Shown one piece after another: positions 34,676 to 43,192 of a DNA stretch of 64,000 nucleotides; the stretch's first letter is position 1, and each line of letters starts with the position of its first letter. The DNA is taken from positions 62,001-126,000 of the forward strand of contig JAPOHW010000011.1 in the NCBI GenBank assembly GCA_029979265.1. Direction: 5' to 3'. This DNA is from Actinomycetota bacterium. GTDB taxonomy: Bacteria > Actinomycetota > Acidimicrobiia > Acidimicrobiales > Aldehydirespiratoraceae. The position numbers and the translations under genes were made by a program. Below the pieces are notes generated by a model. The model was not told the DNA's origin, did not search any database, and saw only the letters and a program-made list of their open reading frames with translations.

Positions 34676-35908
34676 ATGACCGATCTTCACATCGACATCG
34701 ATCGATTGATCGAGCGCCTCGCTGCGCTGGCCGAGATCGGCGCGATTGCGGGCACAGAGGGGTGCGCTCGCTTGGCGCTCACCGACGAGGACCGGGCCGG
34801 CCGCGACCTGGTCGTCTCGTGGATGCACGATCTCGAACTCAACGTCACGATCGACGGCATCGGCAACGTCGTCGGCGTGATGGCCGGCAGCACCGAGGGG
34901 GCACCGGTCATGACCGGTTCACACATCGACACCGTCCGTACCGGTGGCCGCTATGACGGCAACCTGGGCGTGCTCGCAGGCCTCGAGGTGATCGAGACCC
35001 TTCGCATCGCGAACGTGACCCCCGACCGTCCCCTCGCCGTCGCCTTCTTCACCGACGAGGAGGGAGCTCGCTTCCCGCCCGACATGCTCGGCAGCCTCGT
35101 CTACGTCGGTGGAATGGGAGTCGAGGAAGCACACGCCATCACGGGCATCGACGGGGCCACAGTCGGCAGCGAACTCGACCGGATCGGCTACCTCGGTTCC
35201 GCACCACTGCCCGGAGCCGCTCCGCATGCGTTCGTCGAGCTGCACGTCGAGCAGGGTCCGGTCCTCGAAACGGAGGGCCTCACGATCGGTGCTGTCACCG
35301 GCGTCCAGGGCATCAGTTGGACCGAGGTCACCGTGACCGGACAATCCAACCACGCCGGCACGACACCGATGGAACTTCGAAGAGATCCTGGCGTCGTCGC
35401 GTTCAAGGTCGGTTCGTTCGTGCACGAACTCGCCCACGAACTCGGTGCACCACAGGTCGCCACCGTCGGCAGGATCGAGATGCACCCCAACCTCGTCAAC
35501 GTGGTCCCTGCATCAGCCACATTCACCATCGATCTGCGGCACACCGACAACGACATGCTCCTCAAGGCCGAGCGCCGCACCAAGGACTTCCTCACTGCTG
35601 CGGCGGCGTCCGAGAACTGCACGATCGAGCTCCGCAGCCTCGCTCGATTCGACCCGGTGATCTTCGACGAGACCGTCGTCTGCGCTGTCGAGAACATTGC
35701 CACCGCGCAGGGTCACGCCGTACGCCGCATGCCGTCGGGAGCTGGCCACGACGCCCAGATGCTGGCGCGGGTCTGCCCGACCGGCATGGTGTTCGTCCCG
35801 AGCGTCGGCGGGGTCAGCCACAACCCTGCCGAATACACCTCGCCCGAAGATCTGGAGGCCGGCGCAAACGTGCTGCTCCACGTGATGCTCGACTTGGCGG
35901 CGACATGA
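34676..35908 (+). CDS. M20-family N-carbamoyl / allantoate / ureido amidohydrolase
   Basis: The 410-residue protein belongs to the hydantoinase/carbamoylase family of M20 metallohydrolases. Metal ligands are visible: GSHIDTVRTGGRYDGNLGV split as GSHIDTV and GRYDGNLGV, TDEEGARF, ELHVEQGPVLE and VGGVSHNPAEY. Relatives are N-carbamoyl-L-amino acid hydrolase, allantoate amidohydrolase and beta-ureidopropionase, all of which release ammonia and CO2 from ureido groups. It starts the operon with the nitrilase-family enzyme and the Se-XDH-like gene. It is leaderless, with the operator on its promoter. Confidence 0.92.
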   Translation: MTDLHIDIDRLIERLAALAEIGAIAGTEGCARLALTDEDRAGRDLVVSWMHDLELNVTIDGIGNVVGVMAGSTEGAPVMTGSHIDTVRTGGRYDGNLGVLAGLEVIETLRIANVTPDRPLAVAFFTDEEGARFPPDMLGSLVYVGGMGVEEAHAITGIDGATVGSELDRIGYLGSAPLPGAAPHAFVELHVEQGPVLETEGLTIGAVTGVQGISWTEVTVTGQSNHAGTTPMELRRDPGVVAFKVGSFVHELAHELGAPQVATVGRIEMHPNLVNVVPASATFTIDLRHTDNDMLLKAERRTKDFLTAAAASENCTIELRSLARFDPVIFDETVVCAVENIATAQGHAVRRMPSGAGHDAQMLARVCPTGMVFVPSVGGVSHNPAEYTSPEDLEAGANVLLHVMLDLAAT

Positions 35909-36894
35909 CCTCTACCCCCATCGACCCCGACGCCGCGGCCCCCACCGCCCACCAGGATCGACCACCGCGCCGTCTTAGGGTGGCTGCCGGCCAACTCGGA
36001 CCGATCAGCGCATCCGAACCACGCACATCGGTCGTCGACCGCTTGATCCATCTGCTCGAGCAAGCCCACCGCAACGGGGCCGAACTCATCGCCTTTCCCG
36101 AACTCGCGCTCACCACGTTCTTTCCGCGCTGGTACGTCGAAGGCGACCCGGCTCTGGATCTCGACTCGTTCTACGAGACCGAGATGCCCGGGCCTGAAAC
36201 CCAGCCGCTGTTCGATCGCGCGGCAGAACTCGGGATCGGATTCGCCCTCGGCTATGCCGAACTCACCCCGGACGAACACCGATACAACACCCAGATCCTC
36301 GTCGAGCGCGATGGCTCGATCGTGGGCCACTACCGCAAGGTCCATCTGCCCGGGCATCGCGAGCACGAGCCCTGGCGCGAGTTCCAGCACCTCGAGCGGC
36401 GATACTTCGAACCTGGCCCTGGCTTCGAGACCTGGAACGCCTTCGGCGGTGTCGTTGGCATGGCGACCTGCAACGATCGACGGTGGCCGGAAACCTACCG
36501 GGTCCTTGCGCTGCAGGGCGCCGAGCTCATCCTCATCGGCTACAACACGCCGAAGCACTACGCCCCCGATCCGAGCCAGAATCCGCTGCAGGGCTTCCAC
36601 AATCGACTCGTGATGCAGGCGGGCGCGTACCAGAACGGCTGTTACGTGATCGGCGTCGCCAAGGGTGGCTGCGAAGAGGGAGTCGACTCCCTCGCCGAAA
36701 GCTGCATCATCGGGCCGAGTGGGATGATCCTGGCCGAGTGTCACACCGAAGCCGACGAGGTCATCACGGTCGAGGTCGACCTCGCCGAGACCGCCAAATT
36801 CAAAGAAACGCTTTTCGACTTCGAGCGCTACCGGCGCCCCGAGGTGTACGGACCGATCACCGCCCAGCGGGGCGCGATCCCACCAAAGGACTGA
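35905..36894 (+). CDS. Nitrilase-superfamily N-carbamoyl-D-amino-acid-hydrolase-like enzyme
   Basis: The 329-residue protein has the Glu-Lys-Cys triad: FPELALTTFFPRWY, YRKVHLPGH and ATCNDRRWPETYR. The CNDRRWPE signature around the nucleophile is that of N-carbamoyl-D-amino acid amidohydrolases; beta-ureidopropionases are close. The first 20 residues are a variable proline-rich leader. ATG 35905 overlaps the stop of the M20 gene by four bases. Two unrelated carbamoyl-amide hydrolases in one operon suggest a ureido intermediate of purine or pyrimidine breakdown. Confidence 0.9.
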   Translation: MTSTPIDPDAAAPTAHQDRPPRRLRVAAGQLGPISASEPRTSVVDRLIHLLEQAHRNGAELIAFPELALTTFFPRWYVEGDPALDLDSFYETEMPGPETQPLFDRAAELGIGFALGYAELTPDEHRYNTQILVERDGSIVGHYRKVHLPGHREHEPWREFQHLERRYFEPGPGFETWNAFGGVVGMATCNDRRWPETYRVLALQGAELILIGYNTPKHYAPDPSQNPLQGFHNRLVMQAGAYQNGCYVIGVAKGGCEEGVDSLAESCIIGPSGMILAECHTEADEVITVEVDLAETAKFKETLFDFERYRRPEVYGPITAQRGAIPPKD

Positions 36895-36895
36895 G

Positions 36896-39484
36896 ATGCC
36901 TGGTTTCATCGTCAACGGAGAGGTCGTCGAGGTGGGCGAGCATCACGAGCATCTGCTCGCTGCACTGCGCGACGAACTCCGCATCACCTCACCCAAGGAC
37001 GGCTGCTCCCCGTCGGGGCAGTGCGGATGCTGCACCGTACTGATCGATGGCAAGGCCCGTATCTCGTGCCAGACGTCACTCGACAAGGCCAGCGGCGCCG
37101 AGATCACCACACTCGAGGGCGTTCCCGAAGCCGAGCGGGCTCGCATGGCCGACGCATTCGCTGCACATGGCGCGCTCCAATGCGGATTCTGCACTCCGGG
37201 CATCGTCATGCGCACGGTCGCCCTGCTCAGCCGCGACAAGGAAACCACCCGTGACGACGCTGCCCGCCACCTGGGAGCCCACCTGTGTCGCTGCACCGGC
37301 TATGTGAAGATCCTCGATGCGGTCGAATCGCTGGCCAAGGGCGAAACACCGGTTGCGATCAATGCTGGTGGCGTCGGCGACCGCGGCACCAAGTACGAGG
37401 GACAGTCCCTCACGCTCGGCGATCGCGACTTCATCGACGACATGGAGCCGGACGGGTGTCTGCACGGGGCGGTTGTTCTGAGCGAGCATGCACGGGCCGA
37501 CGTCCACGCAATCGATGCGTCGGCTGCGCTGGCCATGCCCGGCGTGGTCGCAGTTCTGACTGCAGCCGACGTTCCCGGTGAGCTTCGCAGTGGGCTGATC
37601 CACAAGGATTGGCCGGCATTCATCCCGGTCGGTGGCCGAACGTCGTATCTGGGCGACGTGATTGCGCTCGTGGTGGCCGAAACCCGCGCCCAAGCTCGCG
37701 CTGCGACATCGGCGGTGGCTGTCGAGTACGGCGTCCTGGCGCCGTTCACCAACCCGGCCGACGCGCTCGGCGCCGACGAGGACGCCGTGTGGACACTCGA
37801 GGGCAACATGCTCAGCCGCTCGGCGTATGCCCGCGGCGACATCGACGCTGCCTTCGAGCGAGCGACCCATATCGCTCGCGCCACCTTCCAGACCCAGCGC
37901 ATCGATCACGCCTTTCTCGAACCCGAGTCGACCCTGGCCGTACCCACCATCGGGCGCGGCGGTGCCACCGAATCGTTGTACGTCTACTCGGGTGGGCAGG
38001 GCGTGTGGGATGACCGCAACGACATTGCCCGCATGCTCGACGTCCCCACCGAACAGGTCACGGTCGAACTCGTCTCGAACGGTGGCGCCTTCGGCGGCAA
38101 GGAGGACATGTCGAACCAGGGCCAGACGGCGCTCGCCGCTTGGCTGCTCGGGCGGCCGGTGAAAACCACCTTCTCTCGCGAAGAATCGTTTCTCGTGCAC
38201 ACGAAACGGCACCCGATCCGCATGCAGTACGAGGTCGGCTGCGATGCCGACGGCACGCTCCTGGCCGTCCGAGCAAAAATGATCGGTGACTCCGGGCCCT
38301 ACGCCTCAGTTGGCATGAAGGTGCTGGAGCGCGCTGCGGGTCACGCGAGCGGTCCGTACGTGACCGAGACCATCGACATCGAGGCGATCGCAGTACGGAC
38401 CAACAACTCGGTCTGCGGTGCGTTCCGCGGCTTCGGCGCCAACCAGGCGCAGTTCGCCATGGAAGGCATGATGGATCGCCTCGCAGCCATGGTCGGCATC
38501 TCGGGATGGGAGATCCGCAGCCGCAACGTCGTCGAGCCCGGCGCCGTGTGGGGTCCCGGGCAGATCATGGACGAGGGTTGCCTCGGTGCCCGCGCCTGCC
38601 TCGATGCGGTCAAACCCGCCTGGGACGCAGCCGAAGCGGCAGGCAGCCCTGTGGGCGTGGGTCTGGGGCTGAAGAACTCCGGGCTCGGCAACGGCGCACA
38701 CGAGGTCAGTCGTTCGACCGTCCGCTTCGAGCCCGACGGCACCGTCGAAATCCGCCACTGCTGGACGGAGATGGGACAGGGAATCCACACCGTCGCTCGC
38801 CAGGTCGCCGTCGAAGAACTCGGCATCGACGCCGACCGCATTAAGGTCATCGTCGACACCACCCGTGAACTCGGTGCCGGACAGACCACCGGATCTCGGG
38901 GCACGGTCATGGGCGCAGGCTCGGTCGCCGATGCGTGCCGCAACGCCGTCGCCGGTGGCTGCGAGGTCGGGGTCGAGTACGAGGGTGTCTATGTGGTCGA
39001 CTGGACCAACTCGATCAACGACGGGCTCGAGCATCCGATCATCCATTCCACGTTCGGTTACGCAGCCCAACTCGTCGAACTCGACCCCGCATCCGGCGAC
39101 ATCGCGAAGGTGGTCGCGGCCCACGACGTCGGCCGAGCCGTCAACCCACTGCTGTGCGAGGGCCAGATCGAGGGAGCCGTACACATGGGTCTCGGGTATG
39201 CGCTCAGCGAGGGGTTTCCGTGCGACGAGAACGGCAAACCGCTCAACGAGACGCTCCGTTCACTCGACATCATTCGCCCGAAAGACATGCCCCAGACAGA
39301 GGTCATCCTCGTCGAATCGCCCGATCCCAACTCGCCGTACGGGATCAAGGGTGTCGGTGAGATCGGCCTCGTTCCCACCGCAGGCGCCGTCGCAGCCGCA
39401 CTCCAGTCCCATGACGGAGAGTGGCGCTACGAGCTACCCATGCGCACCAAAAAGAACCGCGAACGGGCCAGTGCGTGGCAGTGA
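36896..39484 (+). CDS. Fused 2Fe-2S / molybdopterin hydroxylase, selenium-dependent xanthine dehydrogenase type
   Basis: The 862-residue protein has 2Fe-2S modules at the N-terminus (DGCSPSGQCGCC, ISC; CGFCTPGIVM; LCRCTGY) followed by a full molybdopterin region with GGAFGGKEDMSNQGQ, CGAFRGFGANQAQFAMEG and PYGIKGVGEIG. There is no FAD domain. The layout, the FRGFG-Q-FAMEG loop and the SsnA neighbour match the proposed selenium-dependent xanthine dehydrogenase family, whose members carry a labile selenium ligand rather than selenocysteine. It begins one base after the previous stop. That it needs selenium is an inference. Confidence 0.85.
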   Translation: MPGFIVNGEVVEVGEHHEHLLAALRDELRITSPKDGCSPSGQCGCCTVLIDGKARISCQTSLDKASGAEITTLEGVPEAERARMADAFAAHGALQCGFCTPGIVMRTVALLSRDKETTRDDAARHLGAHLCRCTGYVKILDAVESLAKGETPVAINAGGVGDRGTKYEGQSLTLGDRDFIDDMEPDGCLHGAVVLSEHARADVHAIDASAALAMPGVVAVLTAADVPGELRSGLIHKDWPAFIPVGGRTSYLGDVIALVVAETRAQARAATSAVAVEYGVLAPFTNPADALGADEDAVWTLEGNMLSRSAYARGDIDAAFERATHIARATFQTQRIDHAFLEPESTLAVPTIGRGGATESLYVYSGGQGVWDDRNDIARMLDVPTEQVTVELVSNGGAFGGKEDMSNQGQTALAAWLLGRPVKTTFSREESFLVHTKRHPIRMQYEVGCDADGTLLAVRAKMIGDSGPYASVGMKVLERAAGHASGPYVTETIDIEAIAVRTNNSVCGAFRGFGANQAQFAMEGMMDRLAAMVGISGWEIRSRNVVEPGAVWGPGQIMDEGCLGARACLDAVKPAWDAAEAAGSPVGVGLGLKNSGLGNGAHEVSRSTVRFEPDGTVEIRHCWTEMGQGIHTVARQVAVEELGIDADRIKVIVDTTRELGAGQTTGSRGTVMGAGSVADACRNAVAGGCEVGVEYEGVYVVDWTNSINDGLEHPIIHSTFGYAAQLVELDPASGDIAKVVAAHDVGRAVNPLLCEGQIEGAVHMGLGYALSEGFPCDENGKPLNETLRSLDIIRPKDMPQTEVILVESPDPNSPYGIKGVGEIGLVPTAGAVAAALQSHDGEWRYELPMRTKKNRERASAWQ

Positions 39485-39554
39485 CCACCCGGCAACCTCC
39501 CCAGCGGGCGTGACGACCGAGCACGCAGCCGTCCCGAGGTGAGATGATCGCGCG

Positions 39555-40583
39555 GTGACGATCACGACGCCGGGCATGGTCTGCGCCCACCATCACCTCT
39601 ACAGTTCGCTGGCTCGGGGGATGCCGGCTCCACCTCGCACACCGAGTGACTTCCGGGAGGTCCTCGATCTCGTGTGGTGGCGCCTCGACCGGGCGCTCGA
39701 TCTCGAGACGATCGAGTGGTCGGCAAAGCTCGGGGCCCTGGAGGCGCTCGAACGAGGCACCACCGCCATCATCGATCACCACGAGTCACCGAACGCCATC
39801 GAAGGTTCGCTCACCGTCATCGCCGACGCATGCGAGGAGGTCGGTGTCCGCGTGTCGTGCTCCTATGGCATCACCGATCGCCACGGCGCCGACGGAGCAG
39901 CAGCCGGATTGGCGGAGAACGACCGGTTCCTCGGCGACGGGGAACGAGAGGGCTATGTCGGCCTCCACGCTGCATTCACGTGCTCCGACGAGACGATCGC
40001 CGCCGCAGCCGAGCTGGCCGACAAGCACGGAGTCGGCGTCCACGTCCATGTCGCCGAGGGCGCCGACGACACCTGGGACCGCCTCGTCGATCACAGTGAG
40101 GACGACTGGCTGATCGTGCACGGTGTCCATCTCCCCGACGAACACGGCCTGCGAGGCACCCTCGTCCACAACCCGCGATCCAACATGAACAACTCGGTCG
40201 GCTACGCCCGGCCCCGTCGGCTCGGTCTCGAGGTTGCTCTCGGTACCGACGGAATCGGTGCCGACATGCTCGAAGAGTTCCGACTCGCCTACGTGGCCGC
40301 CCGAGCCGACGATGTCACCGTCGATCCCGAACTCGCCTGGAACTGGCTCCGGACAGGTTGGGATCTCATGCCTGCTGCACTCGACGACGAGGTCTGCTGG
40401 GCGGCCGAGTCCGATGACCCGTGGCACCTCGCCTTCACCACCGGCGTCTCACCACTCGAGGTGCTCCGTGACGGTGAAGTCGTCTGGGACGGTGAGCCGA
40501 CACTGGTCGACGGGGACGAGATTCGCGCCAAGGCGGCAGAAGCAGCATCGAAGCTCCACGCACGACTCGCAGACATCGAGTGA
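39555..40583 (+). CDS. ssnA: SsnA-like aminohydrolase lacking the N-terminal strand domain
   Basis: The 342-residue protein follows SsnA closely: PGMVCAHHHLYSSLARGMP, LVWWRLDRALD, TTAIIDHHESPNAIEGSL, HNPRSNMNNSVGY and LGTDGIGADMLEEF with the metal aspartate. Typical SsnA proteins are about 440 residues and begin with some 55 residues of beta-strands, absent here: the frame has a TGA at 39540 and only GTG 39555 fits. In E. coli ssnA sits in the selenium-dependent purine cluster. The reaction is unproven; hydrolytic deamination of a purine is the usual guess. Confidence 0.82.
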   Translation: MTITTPGMVCAHHHLYSSLARGMPAPPRTPSDFREVLDLVWWRLDRALDLETIEWSAKLGALEALERGTTAIIDHHESPNAIEGSLTVIADACEEVGVRVSCSYGITDRHGADGAAAGLAENDRFLGDGEREGYVGLHAAFTCSDETIAAAAELADKHGVGVHVHVAEGADDTWDRLVDHSEDDWLIVHGVHLPDEHGLRGTLVHNPRSNMNNSVGYARPRRLGLEVALGTDGIGADMLEEFRLAYVAARADDVTVDPELAWNWLRTGWDLMPAALDDEVCWAAESDDPWHLAFTTGVSPLEVLRDGEVVWDGEPTLVDGDEIRAKAAEAASKLHARLADIE

Positions 40584-40586
40584 TTG

Positions 40587-41324
40587 ATGATTCCGTACGA
40601 CGACACGCTGCGCAAACGCCTGCGCGTCAACCTGGCGACTCACGACATCCGCCGTCACCCACTCGAAGGCCGACGGCATGCGGCGGTGAGTGTGATCGTG
40701 CTCGACAGTGACCAGCAGATACACGGGACCGACCACATCTATGAGCAACTCGGTCCGGCGGCGCGTCGCCAACTGATGCAGGGTGTTCCCGGTATCGAAG
40801 ACGATCCGAGCTTCGATGGGTCGGTGAGCGGCACCGCGGGCGGCGCCGCCGTGCTGTTGACCCGGCGGGGAGCCCGCATGAAAGATCACCCCGGCCAATG
40901 GGCACTCCCCGGTGGCCGGCTCGACACAGGCGAGACGCCGGAGGAGGCAGCGCGGCGAGAGATCCGCGAGGAAGTGGGGCTGACCGATCTCGAGTTGCTC
41001 GGTCAACTCGACGACTACCCCACTCGTTCGGGCTACGTCATCACCCCCTTCGTCTTCTGGGCCGGCACCAACGCCGAACCTGTTGCCGAACCCGGTGAAG
41101 TCCAGTCGGTCCACCGCATCGCCATCACCGAACTCCTCCGAGCGGACTCACCACGGTTCGTGTCCATTCCAGAGAGCCCTCGACCGGTGATCCAGGTACC
41201 GGTCGGCGGTGATCTCATCCATGCCCCGACCGGTGCGGTGATGTACCAGTTCCGCGCCGTCGCCTACGACGGCACCGCCGAGCGGGTCGACGAATACGAA
41301 CAGCCCGTGTTCGCCTGGCAGTAA
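40587..41324 (+). CDS. Nudix hydrolase
   Basis: The 245-residue protein has a complete Nudix box in [20 protein letters not shown] followed by VGL. The layout resembles CoA-pyrophosphatase-like members, with a conserved N-terminal strand region and [12 protein letters not shown] 40587 lies just after the SsnA stop, so it is the last gene of the operon. The substrate, a nucleoside diphosphate derivative, is not defined. Confidence 0.88.
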   Translation: MIPYDDTLRKRLRVNLATHDIRRHPLEGRRHAAVSVIVLDSDQQIHGTDHIYEQLGPAARRQLMQGVPGIEDDPSFDGSVSGTAGGAAVLLTRRGARMKDHPGQWALPGGRLDTGETPEEAARREIREEVGLTDLELLGQLDDYPTRSGYVITPFVFWAGTNAEPVAEPGEVQSVHRIAITELLRADSPRFVSIPESPRPVIQVPVGGDLIHAPTGAVMYQFRAVAYDGTAERVDEYEQPVFAWQ

Positions 41325-41401
41325 CCCCTCGTCGAGGCATCGAGCCGTCCGACTCGACGCGAGCTGCGCGGTTCGCGCTCGTTGGCCGTCGGTCGGACCG
41401 A

Positions 41402-41407
41402 TAACGT
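41402..41407 (+). promoter_or_regulatory. -10 box of ribH-like gene
   Basis: TAACGT ends six bases before ATG 41414. Confidence 0.5.
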
Positions 41408-41413
41408 GCCGGC

Positions 41414-41860
41414 ATGAGTGACATTCGTGTGGCTTTCGTGATGGCGACCTGGCACGACGACCTGGTCGACCGGACCAAGCTGGGCTTCTTCGAGCGAATG
41501 GCCGAACTCGGCCACAGCGAGGACGTCATTGATGTGCACAAGTTGCCGGGCGCTCTCGAATTTCCGCTCCACTGCAAAAAGCTGGCCGAGACCGGGCGCT
41601 ACGACGTCATCGTCACAGCTGCGCTCGTGGTCGACGGCGGGATCTACCGCCACGAGTTCGTCGCCCACGCAGTCCTGCAGGGAATGATGAACGTGATGCT
41701 CGAGACGGGGGTGCCGATCATGTCGGCCGTTCTCACGCCGCAACAGTTCCACGAGCACGACGTACACCACGCCTTTTTCTTCGACCACCTGGTGAAGAAG
41801 GGTCGTGAGGCCGCCGACGCAGCCGTCGCCACCGTCGCCAATCTCAACGCGATCGGCTGA
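41414..41860 (+). CDS. ribH: Lumazine synthase, type II (RibH2-like)
   Basis: The 148-residue protein matches the RibH2 (decameric) form known from rhizobia and Brucella: the substrate-ring aromatic in ATWHDDLVD, LPGALEFPLHCKKLAETGRY, DGGIYRHEFVAHAV and PIMSAVLTPQQFHE with the catalytic histidines before FFFDH. It condenses 5-amino-6-ribitylaminouracil with a butanone phosphate to give the riboflavin precursor. No other rib gene is near, so it may be a second lumazine synthase. It is leaderless. Confidence 0.9.
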   Translation: MSDIRVAFVMATWHDDLVDRTKLGFFERMAELGHSEDVIDVHKLPGALEFPLHCKKLAETGRYDVIVTAALVVDGGIYRHEFVAHAVLQGMMNVMLETGVPIMSAVLTPQQFHEHDVHHAFFFDHLVKKGREAADAAVATVANLNAIG

Positions 41861-41926
41861 CACCGACACTCCTGGCTGACGTGCCGAGCAACGAGCCCTC
41901 CACCTGACACGGGACCGAACCGCGCC

Positions 41927-43105
41927 ATGACTGAGACGGCCGAACAAACGGTTCTCATACGCGTCAACGGTCCCGATCGTCCCGGAATCAACGCCGGACT
42001 CATGGCGGTTCTGGCTCGCTGCGATGCGTCGGTGCAAGACATCGAGCAGATCGTGATCCGCGGACAGATCGCACTCGGCGTGGTCGTGACCGTTCCCAAG
42101 GGTCGAGACATGCTGCGCGAGGTGCTGTTGTGGGGATGGGAGGAAGGCATCGAGGTCGACTTCGATGTCGTGTCGACCGTGCCGACACCCTCGACACCAG
42201 GACTGGTGGTCACCGTCCTCGGCCCAAACGTCACCCCGGCCGAGTTCGAGACGGTCACCCGTGCGATCGCCGATGTCGGCGCAAACATCGACCGGATCGT
42301 GCGACTCTCGAAATACCCGGTCATGAGCTACGAACTCCTGGTTCGTGCCAGCGAGGAAGCCAAACTGCGACGGGCGCTGCTCTTGGTTGCAGCATCGCAG
42401 CCCGGGGTCGACATCGCAGTACAGCGTGAGGGTCTGGGTCGGCGAGCGAAACGATTGGTCGTGCTCGACGTCGATTCGACCCTCATCCAGGACGAGGTCA
42501 TCGAGCTGCTCGCAGCCGAAGCAGGCTGCGCCGACGAGGTCCGGACCATGACCGAAGCCGCGATGGCAGGCGACGTCGAGTTCGAACACTCACTGCGAGA
42601 ACGGGTGCGCCTGCTCGCGGGACTCGACGTCGCCGCCGTCGACCGTGCATGGCAGCACCTGCGTTACACGCCCGGTGCGGCCACGTTCCTTCGCACGCTG
42701 CGCCGGCTCGGCTATCACGTCGCTGTTGTTTCGGGTGGCTTCACCGTATTCACCGATCGACTCTGCGACGACCTCGGTCTCGACGCCGCCTACGCCAACG
42801 AACTCGAAGTGCAGGATGGGCGGTTCACCGGCAACCTGGTTGGCCGACTCATCGATCGCGAAGCAAAAGCTGATCTTCTGCGGGCCATTGCCGACAGCTA
42901 CGACATCCCGATGGAGCAAACGGTGGCGGTCGGTGATGGCGCAAACGACCTTGCGATGCTCGAGGCCGCCGGACTCGGTATCGCATTCAACGGCAAGCCG
43001 ATGGTCGCCGCAGCGGCCGACACTGCGCTCACGGTGCCGTACCTCGACGCCGTGCTCTTCTTCCTCGGGATCCGCCGCGAAGACATCGAAGCGGCCGACA
43101 CCTGA
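41927..43105 (+). CDS. serB: Phosphoserine phosphatase with N-terminal ACT-type domains
   Basis: The 392-residue protein has two ACT-like regions (about 5-80 and 90-165), then a HAD domain with the nucleophile motif VLDVDSTLIQDEVIE, SGGFTVFTD, and VGDGANDLAMLEAAGLGIAFN. It removes phosphate from phosphoserine in serine synthesis; the ACT domains may sense serine. This matches actinobacterial SerB2 in length. ATG 41927 gives a start just before the first ACT strand. A hairpin follows at 43131-43158. Confidence 0.95.
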   Translation: MTETAEQTVLIRVNGPDRPGINAGLMAVLARCDASVQDIEQIVIRGQIALGVVVTVPKGRDMLREVLLWGWEEGIEVDFDVVSTVPTPSTPGLVVTVLGPNVTPAEFETVTRAIADVGANIDRIVRLSKYPVMSYELLVRASEEAKLRRALLLVAASQPGVDIAVQREGLGRRAKRLVVLDVDSTLIQDEVIELLAAEAGCADEVRTMTEAAMAGDVEFEHSLRERVRLLAGLDVAAVDRAWQHLRYTPGAATFLRTLRRLGYHVAVVSGGFTVFTDRLCDDLGLDAAYANELEVQDGRFTGNLVGRLIDREAKADLLRAIADSYDIPMEQTVAVGDGANDLAMLEAAGLGIAFNGKPMVAAAADTALTVPYLDAVLFFLGIRREDIEAADT

Positions 43106-43130
43106 TGCTTCGTTCCGACCTTCGAAGACG

Positions 43131-43158
43131 CCGCCGAGGACGAATCAGGGCTCGGCGG
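43131..43158 (+). terminator. Hairpin after serB
   Basis: CCGCCGAG (43131-43138) pairs with CTCGGCGG (43151-43158), an 8-bp perfect stem with a 12-base loop, 25 bases after the serB stop. Confidence 0.55.
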
Positions 43159-43178
43159 TGAAGGCCTGCGTGCGCCGA

Positions 43179-43184
43179 TAGCGT
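43179..43184 (+). promoter_or_regulatory. -10 box of thioesterase gene
   Basis: TAGCGT ends eight bases before ATG 43193. Confidence 0.45.
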
Positions 43185-43192
43185 GCCCCGAC

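Noticed and set aside
39540-39542. In-frame TGA upstream of the SsnA-like gene as a possible selenocysteine codon
   Set aside because: The upstream frame does not resemble the missing SsnA N-terminus, no cysteine is conserved at that place in the family, and I see no hairpin of SECIS type just after it.
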